Assembly (NCBI GenBank): GCA_959019775.1
Contig: CAUEPS010000001.1
Span: forward strand, 186,001 to 250,000
DNA from: an uncultured Collinsella sp.
Lineage (GTDB): Bacteria > Actinomycetota > Coriobacteriia > Coriobacteriales > Coriobacteriaceae
Direction of reading: 5' to 3'
DNA length: 64,000 nt
Shown here: positions 50,144-60,900 of the stretch, one piece after another
Position numbering within the stretch: the first letter of the stretch is position 1
Layout of the letters: each line of letters begins with the position of its first letter
Position numbers and translations under genes: made by a program
Notes under the pieces: generated by a model
What the model was told of the DNA's origin: nothing
Seen by the model: only the letters and a program-made list of their open reading frames with translations
The model's database searches: none

Positions 50144-53100
50144 ATGGATCTTTCGACTTTGATGCCGCAACAGCTGCGGATCGTCAAAACGCTCGACCGT
50201 CCGCTGTTTGTCTCGGCGGGCGCCGGTTCGGGCAAGACCTTTACCCTTACGCGCCGCATCGTCTACGCGCTCTCGCCCGAGTCTGGTCCGTTCGTTGAGC
50301 ATCTGGACCAGGTGCTCGCCATTACCTTTACCAAAGATGCCGCGGCCGAGATCCGTGACCGCGTGCGCCGCGCGCTCATCGACGAGGGCATGGACGAGGA
50401 GGCTCTGACCGTCGACGATGCGTGGATCTCGACCATTCACGGCATGTGTTCGCGCATCCTGCGCGCGCATGCGCTGGAGCTGGGCATCGACCCCGAGTTC
50501 ACGGTGCTCACCGATACCGACGAGCTTATGGACCAGGCTGTTGAGCATGTGCTGGCCCGCGCGACGGCGCCCGATGCCGCCCCCGAGCTCGCGGCATCGC
50601 TCAAGGCCCTCTACGCCTGGTATCCCATGGCGGGCGAGGGCGGCCCCTTTGGCGCCGGCACCACCATCAAGGGCCTGGTGCGCGAGCTGCTGGAGCTCTC
50701 GAGCCAGCTGCCGGGCGGTATGGACGACGTGCGCGTGGCGCGCGGCCAGGCCGATACCTCGGCACTTGCCGATGCCTATCGCGCGGCGCTGGGCGTAAGC
50801 AAGGCCGCGACCGAGAAGGCACAGATGGCGCTCGATGCCATCGATGCATTCGAGGCCAGCGGCAAGACCATGGCCGATGCGGCGCGACTCATGATGTCGT
50901 GCACCATGCCGCGCGCGAGCAAGGCATTCCCTAAGGAGCAGGTCGAGCTGCTCAAGGCCGAGGCCGCCGATGCATTTATCAATATCGTGCTGGCCTGCGG
51001 TGGTCCCGCGCTCGATGCACTGGTGGGCCTGGCCCGCTCTGTAGAGGCCGAGTATCGCGTACTGAAGGCTGCCCAGTCCGCCCTCGACAACAACGACTTG
51101 CTGCGTATGGCCTACGAGGCCCTGCGCGATTACCCAGCCATCCGAGCGGCATACGAGGGCCGCTTTAAGATGGTCATGATCGACGAGTTCCAGGATACCG
51201 ACCAGATGCAGGTCGACCTGATCCGTTACCTGACCGGCGCGGGGGAGCGTGCGCTGTGTACCGTGGGCGATGCGCAGCAGTCGATCTATCGCTTCCGCGG
51301 CGCTGAGGTCGAGGTGTTCCGTCGCCAGGAGCGCAAGGTGGGCTCGTCTGCCGCGCCCGAGGCGACTGCCGTGACTGACGCCCCCGCCGGCGAGCTCGTC
51401 AAGCTCGTGCGCAACTTCCGCAGCCATGACGAGGTGTTGCGTTACGTGGCACGCGTCTTCGACGGCGATGACGGCGGCCTGATGCAGGGCTTTTTGGACC
51501 TTGAGGCGAGCGACGGCCGCAAGGACACGCTGGTGGCAGACGCCTCGCGTCGCCAGGCCCTCTTTGTTGCCGGCGGCAGCACGCAGGAGCGCACACAGGC
51601 CAAGGCCCGTGCGATCGCCGAGCGATTCCGCGCGCTTGCCGATGCCGGCCAGCCCCAGGGCGGCATGGTGCTGCTGCTGGGCCGCATGACCAACGCAGAC
51701 GTCTACGCACAGGCCTTCCGCGACCAGGGGCTCGACTGTGTTATCGCAGGCGGCTCGGTCTTTGCGCAGGCTGCCGAGGTGCAGACGGTGCGCGCCCTGG
51801 TTTGTGCGCTCGCCAATCCGGCCGATACGGCGCAGGGCCTTATGCCGCTGCTCGCCTCGCCGATGTTTGCGCTGGGCGCCCAGGAGTTTTTGGCGCTGGC
51901 GACCAAGCTCGATAGCGAGACGGGGGAGACCTCGCGCCGGAATATCGACGTGGGCATCATGAGCAATTCCGATGTGCCGGGTTTGCAAGACTTGCCGCTC
52001 GTGACGCGCGCCCGCGAGGTGCTGCGGTATGCGCTTCGTCGCGTGGGCCGCGATTCGTTCGCCGCCATCGCACGCGACGTGGTCAACGCTTCGGGCTGGT
52101 TCGTGCGTCTGGCGCAGCGTGGCCCCGAGGGCAAGGCCATTGCCGCCAACGTGCTCAAGGCGCTCGACGCTGTGGCCGAGGCGGAGGCCGAGTTCGGCAA
52201 CTCGCCGCGTTCCATCGCGCTTGCCTTCGATCGCTTCCTAGCGGGCAAGGAAGCCCCGGGTGCCCTCAACGAGGAGGGCGACGGCGCGGTGCGCATCATG
52301 ACGGTGCATGCCTCCAAGGGTCTGGAATATCCGGTCGTGGCGGTCGCCGAGTGCTTTGGCGTGCGTAAGTCCTCGGGTGCGGCACAGATGGGTCGCGTCG
52401 AGGGCGGAGCGCAGGTCGTGGCGCTGCCGGCACGCTTCGACGGCGTTAAGCTCGCCGACGGAACCTTTGTGAAGGGCGACGACGTTAAAAAGCAGTTTGA
52501 GCATGCGTTTAAGGGCAAGGGCACGTCGCTGTGGCTGCCGCCGGAGCTCATGGAGGACGTCTGCGCGACGGGTTCTCCCGCCGAGGCATTTGCTCGCCTG
52601 CGCAACGACGACCTGCAGCTTTCGCTCGAAGAGCGGGCTCGTTTGCTCTATGTCGCCATGACGCGTGCGCGCGAGCTGGTGATCTTGGCGATGGATGCCG
52701 GCGTGAGCCGTGGCAAGGTGACGGCGCCGACCTTCGACGTCGAGACCGATCTGACCTATGACGTGCTGCGCCGTATTTTGCCGACCGACGCTCTGGACAT
52801 GCCGCAGCTCGATGCCGACCGCCTGGTGTTCGACAACTCCCGGCCGGGCGACTACGAGCTCATTTCGCTTGCGAACTTTATCTTTGGCGAGCAGGCGTTT
52901 GAGGCCAACGCTTCGCTGGATGCCGAGGGCAGGCTTGTTCGCGGCGATGCGGAGCCGGAGGGCGCCGGTGCAGATGCCCGCGCCGCCGTTCCCGGTCCTG
53001 CCGACCCTGAGCCCGATGCGTTTGAGCTCGTGTATCCCCAGGCGGCGGGCGCGCGCATGGGCACCTGCCCGTATCCGGAGCGCGATTCGTACAGCTACTC

Positions 53101-53776
53101 GTCAATTGCCGCGGCGCTACATGCCGAGTCCGAGGACCGTGCTGCCGAGGCGCGCGTGCCCATGGACGAGTCCGGCGATGATGCAGAGTCGGATGGCTCG
53201 GAGATGACGGATGCAGACGTGGCCGCCGTTGAGCCCGCCGGCAACCCCATGGCGCTGGGCTCGGCCTTCCACGCTGCCTGCCAGTGGCTCATCGAGATGG
53301 GTGCCGATGCGCTGCCCGCCGCGCGTGCCGATGCGCTGGCGCGCCTGTGGCGCCTGACGCCGGAGCAGCGCGAACGCTTCGACGTTGCCCTGGACCGCTG
53401 GCTCAAGTCGGCTGTTCGTGCCGACCTGCTCGCGTGGCCGTGTGTTCGCGCCGAGGTGCCGTTCTTTTCGCTGGGCTGCGAGGACGAGGACATCGCTCGC
53501 TACGGTGCATATGCCGAGGGCGCCATCGACGCTTTGGCGACGAACCCGGCCGATCCGTCGCGGGCACTGGTCATCGACTACAAGACGGGCGGCACGCCGG
53601 ACGAGACGCCGGAACAGCTGCAGGAGAAGCACGCCCTGCAGGCGCGCGTCTACGCTGATGTTCTGCACAAGGCGGGCTTTGAGGCCGTGACCGTCAAGTT
53701 CGTCCGCGTGGAACAGGCCGATCCGACTCTCTTCGTCGAACCCGCCGAACCTCAAGTGGTCACCTACAATCTCTAG
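50144..53776 (+). CDS. addA: AddA-like UvrD-type helicase-nuclease
   Basis: 1210 residues. SF1A helicase plus nuclease that unwinds and trims DNA ends for RecA loading. Walker A SAGAGSGKT near residues 23-31, ITFTKDAAAEI, STIHGMCSRIL, Walker B MIDEFQDTD, GDAQQSIYRFRGA, VRNFRS, TVHASKGLEYPVV, YVAMTRARELV. C-terminal RecB-type nuclease VIDYKTGG with an upstream RAEVPFFSLG. An acidic and Ala-rich linker (residues about 930-1010) is less conserved. Both motor and nuclease motifs are intact. Confidence 0.95.
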   Translation: MDLSTLMPQQLRIVKTLDRPLFVSAGAGSGKTFTLTRRIVYALSPESGPFVEHLDQVLAITFTKDAAAEIRDRVRRALIDEGMDEEALTVDDAWISTIHGMCSRILRAHALELGIDPEFTVLTDTDELMDQAVEHVLARATAPDAAPELAASLKALYAWYPMAGEGGPFGAGTTIKGLVRELLELSSQLPGGMDDVRVARGQADTSALADAYRAALGVSKAATEKAQMALDAIDAFEASGKTMADAARLMMSCTMPRASKAFPKEQVELLKAEAADAFINIVLACGGPALDALVGLARSVEAEYRVLKAAQSALDNNDLLRMAYEALRDYPAIRAAYEGRFKMVMIDEFQDTDQMQVDLIRYLTGAGERALCTVGDAQQSIYRFRGAEVEVFRRQERKVGSSAAPEATAVTDAPAGELVKLVRNFRSHDEVLRYVARVFDGDDGGLMQGFLDLEASDGRKDTLVADASRRQALFVAGGSTQERTQAKARAIAERFRALADAGQPQGGMVLLLGRMTNADVYAQAFRDQGLDCVIAGGSVFAQAAEVQTVRALVCALANPADTAQGLMPLLASPMFALGAQEFLALATKLDSETGETSRRNIDVGIMSNSDVPGLQDLPLVTRAREVLRYALRRVGRDSFAAIARDVVNASGWFVRLAQRGPEGKAIAANVLKALDAVAEAEAEFGNSPRSIALAFDRFLAGKEAPGALNEEGDGAVRIMTVHASKGLEYPVVAVAECFGVRKSSGAAQMGRVEGGAQVVALPARFDGVKLADGTFVKGDDVKKQFEHAFKGKGTSLWLPPELMEDVCATGSPAEAFARLRNDDLQLSLEERARLLYVAMTRARELVILAMDAGVSRGKVTAPTFDVETDLTYDVLRRILPTDALDMPQLDADRLVFDNSRPGDYELISLANFIFGEQAFEANASLDAEGRLVRGDAEPEGAGADARAAVPGPADPEPDAFELVYPQAAGARMGTCPYPERDSYSYSSIAAALHAESEDRAAEARVPMDESGDDAESDGSEMTDADVAAVEPAGNPMALGSAFHAACQWLIEMGADALPAARADALARLWRLTPEQRERFDVALDRWLKSAVRADLLAWPCVRAEVPFFSLGCEDEDIARYGAYAEGAIDALATNPADPSRALVIDYKTGGTPDETPEQLQEKHALQARVYADVLHKAGFEAVTVKFVRVEQADPTLFVEPAEPQVVTYNL

Positions 53777-53788
53777 CTCTCAGATAAC

Positions 53789-53851
53789 TTGCGGTGGAAT
53801 AGTTCCTGTATTGCGGCCCAGATGGCCCAAGCGGGAACTATTTCACCGCAA
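53789..53851. repeat. Repeat family A, copy 3
   Basis: TTGCGGTGGAATAGTTCCTG pairs with a right arm GGGAACTATTTCACCGCAA. As in copy 1 the arms have one G opposite T. It lies 13 bases after the addA stop. Confidence 0.92.
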
Positions 53852-53952
53852 CTGCAAGAGGAGCCGTGTGGGTTTGGCTAGGTTCGGGTGCTGTCCGTGC
53901 CGTGGGGTAAAATCGTTCAGTCAGAACACGAACCCGCATCGGAGCTCATCAC

Positions 53953-56900
53953 ATGGCATTCGTCCATCTGCACAATCACACTGTTTTCTCCATGCTCGAC
54001 GGCGCAACCCGTATCCAGGATATGGTCAACCGCGCCGTTGAGCTTGGCATGCCCGCCGTGGCCATTACCGACCACGGCTACATGTATGGCGTGCCCGACC
54101 TGGCGCTGGCCTGCGACGCCGTCAACCACAACACGCCCGAGTACAAAACGTGGAGCCACGACAAGGCCTTCTTGGAAAAGGACCGCCGCGACGAGCTGGT
54201 GGAGCCCGACCCCGAGGCAAACCCGCGCGAGCACGCCCAGTACGTCAAGGACATGGCCATGTGGGACGAGAAGGGCAACATCGACGAGCTTAAGCCGCCC
54301 CTGGTCATCAAGCCCATCTTTGGCTGCGAGGTTTACTTTACGCCGGACGAGACGCTCGCCCGCGACCATAAACCCGAGCTCTACCACATGATCCTTCTGG
54401 CCAAGGACCAGGAGGGCTACGTCAACCTGATGCAGACGGTCTCCGAGGCCGCCGTGCAGGGCTTTTACTACAAGCCGCGCGTGACGCTCGACAACCTGCG
54501 CCGTCATGCCAAGGGCATGATTTGCACGAGCGCCTGCATCGCCGGCATCATTCCCAAGTACATCGACCGCGGTGACATGGAGGGCGCCATCAAGTGGGCC
54601 GAGACCTTCCGCGATACCTTCGACCCCGGCGACTTTTATATCGAGATCCAGGAACACGGCATTACCACCGATAACGGCCTGACCGACGAGCAGATGGACC
54701 GCACGCTCATCGATATCGCCAAGCAGGTGGGTGTCAAGGTCATCGCCACCAACGACTTCCATTACCTGCGCCGCGAGGACGCCCCCGTGCAGGACGTCAT
54801 CATGTGCATCGGTATGAACGCCAAGGTCGACGACCCCAACCGCATGCGTATGACCGGCTCGGAGTTTTACATGAAGACCGAGGAGGAGATGCGGGCGATG
54901 TTCCCGTATTGCCCCGAGGCCTGCGACAACACGCTCGAGATCGCCGACAAGTGCTACGTGGAGCTCGACTGGGACTCCATCATCCTGCCGCGCTTCCCGC
55001 TGCTCGATCCCGGCGAGACGCACGAGAGCCAGTTCCGCCGCGAGTGCGAGAAGGGCCTGCGCCAGCACTACGGTGACGACTGGGCCACGCGCGAGATCGG
55101 TGGCGTCAACATCAAAGAGCGCTTTGAGTACGAATACAAGGTCATCTGCGACAAGGGCTTTGCCGCCTACTTTTTGATCGTCGCCGAGTACGTGCAATGG
55201 GCCAAGGACAACGGCATCGGCGTCGGCCCCGGCCGTGGCTCGGCCGCCGGCGCTATCGTCGCCTACGCCATGAACATCACCGCGTTCGACCCGCTCGAGA
55301 ACGGCCTGATGTTCGAGAGGTTCCTGTCCCCGCAGCGTACCGAGATGCCCGATATCGATATGGACTTCGACGATGAGCGGCGCCTCGAGGTCGTGGAGCA
55401 CGTTCGCCAGCTCTACGGCCCCGAGAAGGTCACCCACGTCATCACCTACTCGACCATTAAGGCCAAGCAGGCCATCAACGACGCCGCGCGCGTTCTGGAC
55501 TACCCGGTCTACATGGGCCAGCGCCTGTCCAAGATGGTTTCGAGCGACCCCAAGGTCAAGCTCAAGCAGGTGCTCGACAAACAACCCGGCAAAGAGGATC
55601 TGTTTAACCCCGATTTTGCCGAGGCCTATAAAAAGGACGACGACGCCCGCCGCATCATCGACACGGCGCTTTCGATCGAGGGCCTCACCCGTGGCGAGGG
55701 CGTGCACGCGTGCGCCGTTCTGATCTGCCGTGACCCCGTCAACGAGCACGTGCCCACCAAGCTCGACACCAAGGGCGGCGTCGAGATTACCCAGTACGAG
55801 GGCCATACCGTTGCCGACATGGGCCTGCTCAAGATGGACTTCCTGGGCCTGCGTACGCTGACGGTTATCTCCAAGGCCAAAGCAAACATCAAAAAGAACT
55901 TCGGCATCGACATCAAAGAGGAAGAGATTCCCTTTGACGACCCCGAGATCTTTAAGCTCATGGGCTCCGGCCACACTGCCGGCGTCTTCCAGGTCGAGTC
56001 CGCCGGCATGACGGCCACGATCAAGAACATGAAGCCCACCGAGTACAAGCACGTCGTGGCATTGATCGCCCTGTACCGCCCGGGCCCGTTGGGCGCCGGC
56101 ATGGTCTCGTCCTACATCAACCGTATGAACGGCAAGGAGCCGGCCGTCTCCTACGACGACCGTCTGGACGACATCCTGGGCGAAACCTACGGCACCATGG
56201 TCTACCAGGAGCAGGTTATGCTCATCTCCGTCGAGATGTGCGGCTTCTCCAAGGGCGAATCGGACTCGCGTATCCGTAAGCCCGTGGCTAAGAAAAAGAT
56301 CAAGCTGCTCACGTCGACGGTGCTCCATTGGGAGGATGGCTCGGACGAGACCACCTACGACCACTGGATGAACGGCGCTATCAAGAACAACTACACGCGC
56401 GAGGTCGCCCAGAAGATTTGGGACGATGTTCTTGAGTTCGCATCTTACGCCTTTAACAAGTCGCACTCTGCCGGCTACGCCATCCTGGTTATGCAGACGG
56501 CATGGCTCAAGGCGCACTATCCGCACGAGTACATGGCGGCCGTTCTGACGTCCTACACGGGCAAGACCGACAAAATCGTGCATTACGTCTCGGCGTGCCG
56601 TCACGACGGCATCCCCGTGCTTTCGCCAGATGTCAACGAGTCCGGTACCGAGTTCACGGCTACCAAGGAAGGCGTGCGCTTTGGTCTGGCCGGCATCCGC
56701 GGCGTGGGTACCGGCGTGGCGCAGGCGATTATCGCCGAGCGCGAGGCGGGCGGCCCGTTTAAGACGCTGCACGACTTTGTCGAGCGTGTGGATTCGAGCC
56801 AGGCCAACCGCCGCGTGATCGAGTCGCTGATCAAGGCAGGTGCCTTTGACTCCACGGGCTATCCGCGCCGCCAGATGATGCACTTTGTGGACAAGAACAA

Positions 56901-57756
56901 CCCCGAGAACATCATCGACGCCGCGATAAAGCGTCAGAAGGACCGCGCGAGCGGCCAGACCTCGTTCTTCGATATGTTTGGCGACGTTGAGGGCTCGGGC
57001 TTTGAGGTCAGCGTGCCCGATCCGGATGGCCAGGAATGGGACCGCCACCTTAAGCTGAGCCAAGAGAAGGAGGTCCTGGGTATCTATGTCTCGGACCACC
57101 CGCTGCGCCCGTTTGAGTATGCGCTCAGCAAAGCGCGCGACTTCTCGTTCTCGCAGATCGATACCGGCTATGAAGTTCAGAATCCTACGGGCGGCACCAT
57201 CAACCAGGAGATTCCCGAGGGCAAGGCGCTGTGGTGGGCCGGCATGGTCTCGAGCGTGTCCAAGCGCGTGACCAAAAACGGCGACCCCATGGGCATCGTG
57301 CAGCTCGAGGACATGGAAGGCGAGGCCACCGTCGTCGTGTTCCCTAAGACCTACAAGGAGGCCGAGGGGTACCTGTACGGCGAGGTCGATCCCGAGACCG
57401 GTGCACAGCTGTCCGACGCCTTTGTGCGCATCAAGGGCAAGCTCGAGCGCTCGGACCGCGGCGACCAGATCATCGCGCAGGAGATCGTGCCGCTGGAGCT
57501 CAACGAGGAGAACAACAAGCCCAAGGTGTTTGAGGTCATGGTGCCCAACAGCCGCTTTAGCCAGGGCAATATGGCGCGCCTGGCCACGGTGCTCACCACT
57601 AACCCGGGCGGCGACCGCGTGGAGATCTTTATCGAGCAGGTGGACGGGCGCGTGCTGCGTGCCGAGGTGCCTGCCAAGGTCAACGCGCGCTCGATTCCGC
57701 TGCTGGCCGAGGCCAAGGCCATTGTGGGTAACCAGGGCCGCGTGACGGTTATCTAA
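53953..57756 (+). CDS. dnaE: DNA polymerase III alpha subunit
   Basis: 1267 residues. Main replicative polymerase. PHP domain at the N-terminus (FVHLHNHTVFSMLDGA, AITDHGYMYGV), polymerase core with GVGPGRGSAAGAIVAY and the catalytic aspartates in PDIDMDFDDERR, the thumb and finger regions, tandem HhH (GIRGVGTGVAQAI) and a C-terminal OB fold (MVSSVSKRVTKNGDPMG). It lacks the 3'-5' exonuclease of PolC, so is DnaE type. ATG 53953 with GGAGCTC upstream. Transcribed after addAB but separated by 176 bases and a hairpin. Confidence 0.97.
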   Translation: MAFVHLHNHTVFSMLDGATRIQDMVNRAVELGMPAVAITDHGYMYGVPDLALACDAVNHNTPEYKTWSHDKAFLEKDRRDELVEPDPEANPREHAQYVKDMAMWDEKGNIDELKPPLVIKPIFGCEVYFTPDETLARDHKPELYHMILLAKDQEGYVNLMQTVSEAAVQGFYYKPRVTLDNLRRHAKGMICTSACIAGIIPKYIDRGDMEGAIKWAETFRDTFDPGDFYIEIQEHGITTDNGLTDEQMDRTLIDIAKQVGVKVIATNDFHYLRREDAPVQDVIMCIGMNAKVDDPNRMRMTGSEFYMKTEEEMRAMFPYCPEACDNTLEIADKCYVELDWDSIILPRFPLLDPGETHESQFRRECEKGLRQHYGDDWATREIGGVNIKERFEYEYKVICDKGFAAYFLIVAEYVQWAKDNGIGVGPGRGSAAGAIVAYAMNITAFDPLENGLMFERFLSPQRTEMPDIDMDFDDERRLEVVEHVRQLYGPEKVTHVITYSTIKAKQAINDAARVLDYPVYMGQRLSKMVSSDPKVKLKQVLDKQPGKEDLFNPDFAEAYKKDDDARRIIDTALSIEGLTRGEGVHACAVLICRDPVNEHVPTKLDTKGGVEITQYEGHTVADMGLLKMDFLGLRTLTVISKAKANIKKNFGIDIKEEEIPFDDPEIFKLMGSGHTAGVFQVESAGMTATIKNMKPTEYKHVVALIALYRPGPLGAGMVSSYINRMNGKEPAVSYDDRLDDILGETYGTMVYQEQVMLISVEMCGFSKGESDSRIRKPVAKKKIKLLTSTVLHWEDGSDETTYDHWMNGAIKNNYTREVAQKIWDDVLEFASYAFNKSHSAGYAILVMQTAWLKAHYPHEYMAAVLTSYTGKTDKIVHYVSACRHDGIPVLSPDVNESGTEFTATKEGVRFGLAGIRGVGTGVAQAIIAEREAGGPFKTLHDFVERVDSSQANRRVIESLIKAGAFDSTGYPRRQMMHFVDKNNPENIIDAAIKRQKDRASGQTSFFDMFGDVEGSGFEVSVPDPDGQEWDRHLKLSQEKEVLGIYVSDHPLRPFEYALSKARDFSFSQIDTGYEVQNPTGGTINQEIPEGKALWWAGMVSSVSKRVTKNGDPMGIVQLEDMEGEATVVVFPKTYKEAEGYLYGEVDPETGAQLSDAFVRIKGKLERSDRGDQIIAQEIVPLELNEENNKPKVFEVMVPNSRFSQGNMARLATVLTTNPGGDRVEIFIEQVDGRVLRAEVPAKVNARSIPLLAEAKAIVGNQGRVTVI

Positions 57757-57769
57757 AATGATTTTGCCT

Positions 57770-57896
57770 GGGTAGCTAATTTGGGACGGGGCTATTTTAG
57801 CTACCCTTTGACTGACGGCGAATGAGTCGGGGTCGGAATACATCTCAACCGACATATGGGGGTAGCTAAAATAGCCCCGTCCCAAATTAGCTACCC
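57770..57896. repeat. Perfect 37-bp inverted repeat with GGGACGGGG core
   Basis: 57770-57806 and 57860-57896 are exact reverse complements, 53 bases apart. Each arm is itself a hairpin: GGGTAGCTAA at one end and TTAGCTACCC at the other around TTTGGGACGGGGCTATT. The element fills the dnaE to SNF2-helicase gap and could also act as terminator for dnaE. Confidence 0.95.
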
Positions 57897-57917
57897 CGGG
57901 TGAGATTGGAGGAAGTG

Positions 57918-60900
57918 ATGGCGCAGGGGACGTTTGTGCAGGCGCTCCGGAAAGAAGCGGCGCTGAGCGGCACCTTTATGAAGGGCCGCTCGCTCATGCT
58001 CAACGGCGCCGTGCTGTCGATCGAGGACAGCGGCTCGCGCTTCTCCAAGAACGTGACGGTTGAGGGCTCAGTGCGCGGCTCGCGCGGCGACCTGTACAAG
58101 ACACACGTGGTGCTCGACATGGACGAGCACGAGGTGATCGACTACGACTGCGATTGCCCCGCTGCCTATCGCTACCCCGGCATGTGCAAGCACGCCATCG
58201 CCACGGCGCTGGCGTACCTGGACGCCAGCGGCGCCGAGCCCGTCGAGGGCCTGCGTACGCCGGTCCGTACGTCTACGGTGCCGCCCGCGCAATCCAAGCA
58301 GCCCGCGCGTCCCGCGTCCGCCGCACCGGCGGTCAACCCCAACTTCCCTTTCCCGGCGCCGGTTCCCACGAGCCCGAGTCTCATGGCGGCGCTCTCCGAT
58401 CTTTCGGACGCGCGCATGGATGAGCTGGCGAGCATGCGCCGCAAGCTTGCCGGTGCCGTTGATCCCGATGCGCCCAAAGCGGTGCTGGAGCCCTCGTTGG
58501 TGCCGTACTACAATCCGCTGTTTGCCGATCGCTTTAACTGGGCGCTCGAGTTTCGCGTTCGCTGCGGTTCGGTGTCCTACGTGGTTAAGGATATCGACGG
58601 CATGGCCGCCGCCTACGTGCGCGGCGGCACATTCTCGTACGGCAAAAAGCTCACATTCCTCCATACACCCGAGGCCTTCGACGAGGTTTCGGTGCGCCTG
58701 CTCGACCTTGTTGTGGCAACGGTTGTGTATCTGAGCGACATCACGAGTTCGCGTTCGGCGTCGTACGATTTTGCACGCAGCGGCTTTGTCGCCGAGCGCC
58801 AGTTGCCGCTGTCCGAGCATGACATCGTATACATGCTGGACTTGCTGCGTGGCCGGACCATTTCCTTTGAGCCCGCCTGGTCGCGGGGAACGACGACGCA
58901 TCGTTCCTACGAGGTAGCGGTTGAGTTGTCGCCGGTGGGGGAGGACGAGGCCTCGGCAAAACAGCCGCCGCTCCTTGCCGCCAAGATCGCGCCGGCGGCC
59001 GGTGGCAGCTACGACCTGCGTCTGCCCGCCGATATGTACTGCTTTGTCTCGGGCGACGTTGCCTATCTGGTCGACACGCACCGCGCGCGCCGCGCCGATG
59101 CGGCGTTTGCCCAGCATGCCGCACCGTTTCTGTCGCGTCTGCTGCCCTGTCGCACGCCGGTCCATATCGCCGCCGAACAGGTGGGCGAATTCTGCCGCAT
59201 GGCGCTGCCCGTGCTGCGCGAATACACTGACCTCACCGCTCCCGCCGTGCTCGACACCGTGGCGCCCGAGCCGAGCTTTGCCATGGCAATCGGTGTCGAT
59301 GACGGGCTTGTGACCTGCAAGATTACGGTTTCCTACGGCGACTGGTCGGCAGATCTCTTTAGCCTGGGCGCTCCGGGCAGCCCCTTCGAAGAGCAGCGCC
59401 CGGGCGTGCCGCCGCGCGACGAGATAGCAGAGTTTCGCGTTATGGATACGGCGGCCCTGTATTTCGACTTTTACGAGGGCGGCCTGGCGTTTGAGGAACG
59501 CGATGACGAGAGCCTGTTCCACTTGCTGACCGAGGGCCTGTCTGCCCTGTCCGAGCTGGGCGAGGTCATGCTCAGTGACCGCCTGCGCCAGGTCTCGGTC
59601 CGCCCTGCGCCCAAGCTTTCGGTGCGCGCGACCGTCAAGAGTAACCTGCTCGATGTTGAACTGGGCGCGAGCGGTCTTTCGGCGGCAGATCTTGCCATCT
59701 ATCTGGACTCGTACAAGCGCCACCAGACGTTTGCGCGTCTCACGTCGGGCGACATCGTGCGCCTGGACGAGGGTGCCCGCGCCGCGTTTGGTCTTGCCGA
59801 GGACCTGGGCGTCGATGCCGTCGATCTGCTCGACGGCGTGTCGCTTCCCGCGTCGAGTACCCTGTTTGTCGACAGCATGCTCGCGCGCACGCCGGCGCTT
59901 GAGGCCGATCGCGACGCCGCGTTCCGCCGCACCGTCGAGCGCCTGGACACGCTCGGCAAGATGGATTTTACGGTGCCGGTCTCGCTCAAGGCCACACTGC
60001 GCGGCTATCAGGTCGACGGCTACCAGTGGCTCGGCTCGCTCGAGCACCTGGGCCTCGGCGGTATCTTGGCCGACGATATGGGCCTGGGCAAAACGCTGCA
60101 GATGATCGCACATATCCTGGCGCGCGTGGAAGCGGGGGACGCTAAGCCCACGCTTGTGGTGTGCCCTGCGTCGCTCGTGTACAACTGGACTGCCGAGCTG
60201 GAGCGCTTTGCCCCGTCGCTCGACGTGTGCGCCATCGTGGGTGCCAAGGCGCAGCGCCGCGTGCAGATAGCCGGCGTGGCCGAGCACAACGTGGTCGTGA
60301 CGTCATATGACCTCATGCGCCGCGATATCGACGAGTATGCCGAGCAGGACTTTGCCCGCGTTGTGCTCGACGAGGCCCAGTACATTAAAAACCCGCTCAC
60401 GCAGGTAGCGCGCGCCGCCAAGCGCCTGCCGGCCGGTGTGCGCTTTGCCCTGACGGGCACGCCCATCGAAAACCGCCTGTCCGAGCTCTGGAGCATCTTC
60501 GACTTTTTGATGCCGGGCCTTTTGGGGACGCGCGAGTCGTTTGCCAAGCGCTTCGAAAGCCCGGTTGAGCACGCCGAGGGTGACAGCGCTGCTTGCCTGC
60601 AGGCGCTCGTGTCGCCGTTTGTGCTGCGCCGTGTTAAGGAAGACGTGGTGGCCGACCTGCCCGAGAAGATCGAGGACACTGTCATGGCACAGCTCACCGG
60701 CGAGCAGCGCAAGCTCTACCTGGCCAACCAGGACCGCATCGCCCAGCAGGTGCAGCACCGCGAGGCATCCGAGTTTAAGAAGGACAAGCTCAAGGTACTC
60801 GCCGAGCTCACCAAGCTGCGCCAGATCTGCTGCGACCCGCATCTACACTACGAGGACTACAAGGCAGGGAGCGCCAAGCTCGACGCTTGCATGGAGCTCG

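Noticed and set aside
48776..51988. Minus-strand open frame of 1070 codons opposite addB and addA
   Set aside because: Spans two real genes and their junction on the other strand; no start signal or motif.
53917..57885. Minus-strand open frame of 1322 codons opposite dnaE
   Set aside because: Shadow of dnaE, and it runs through the family D/GGGAC repeat at its 5' end; composition shows no real protein.
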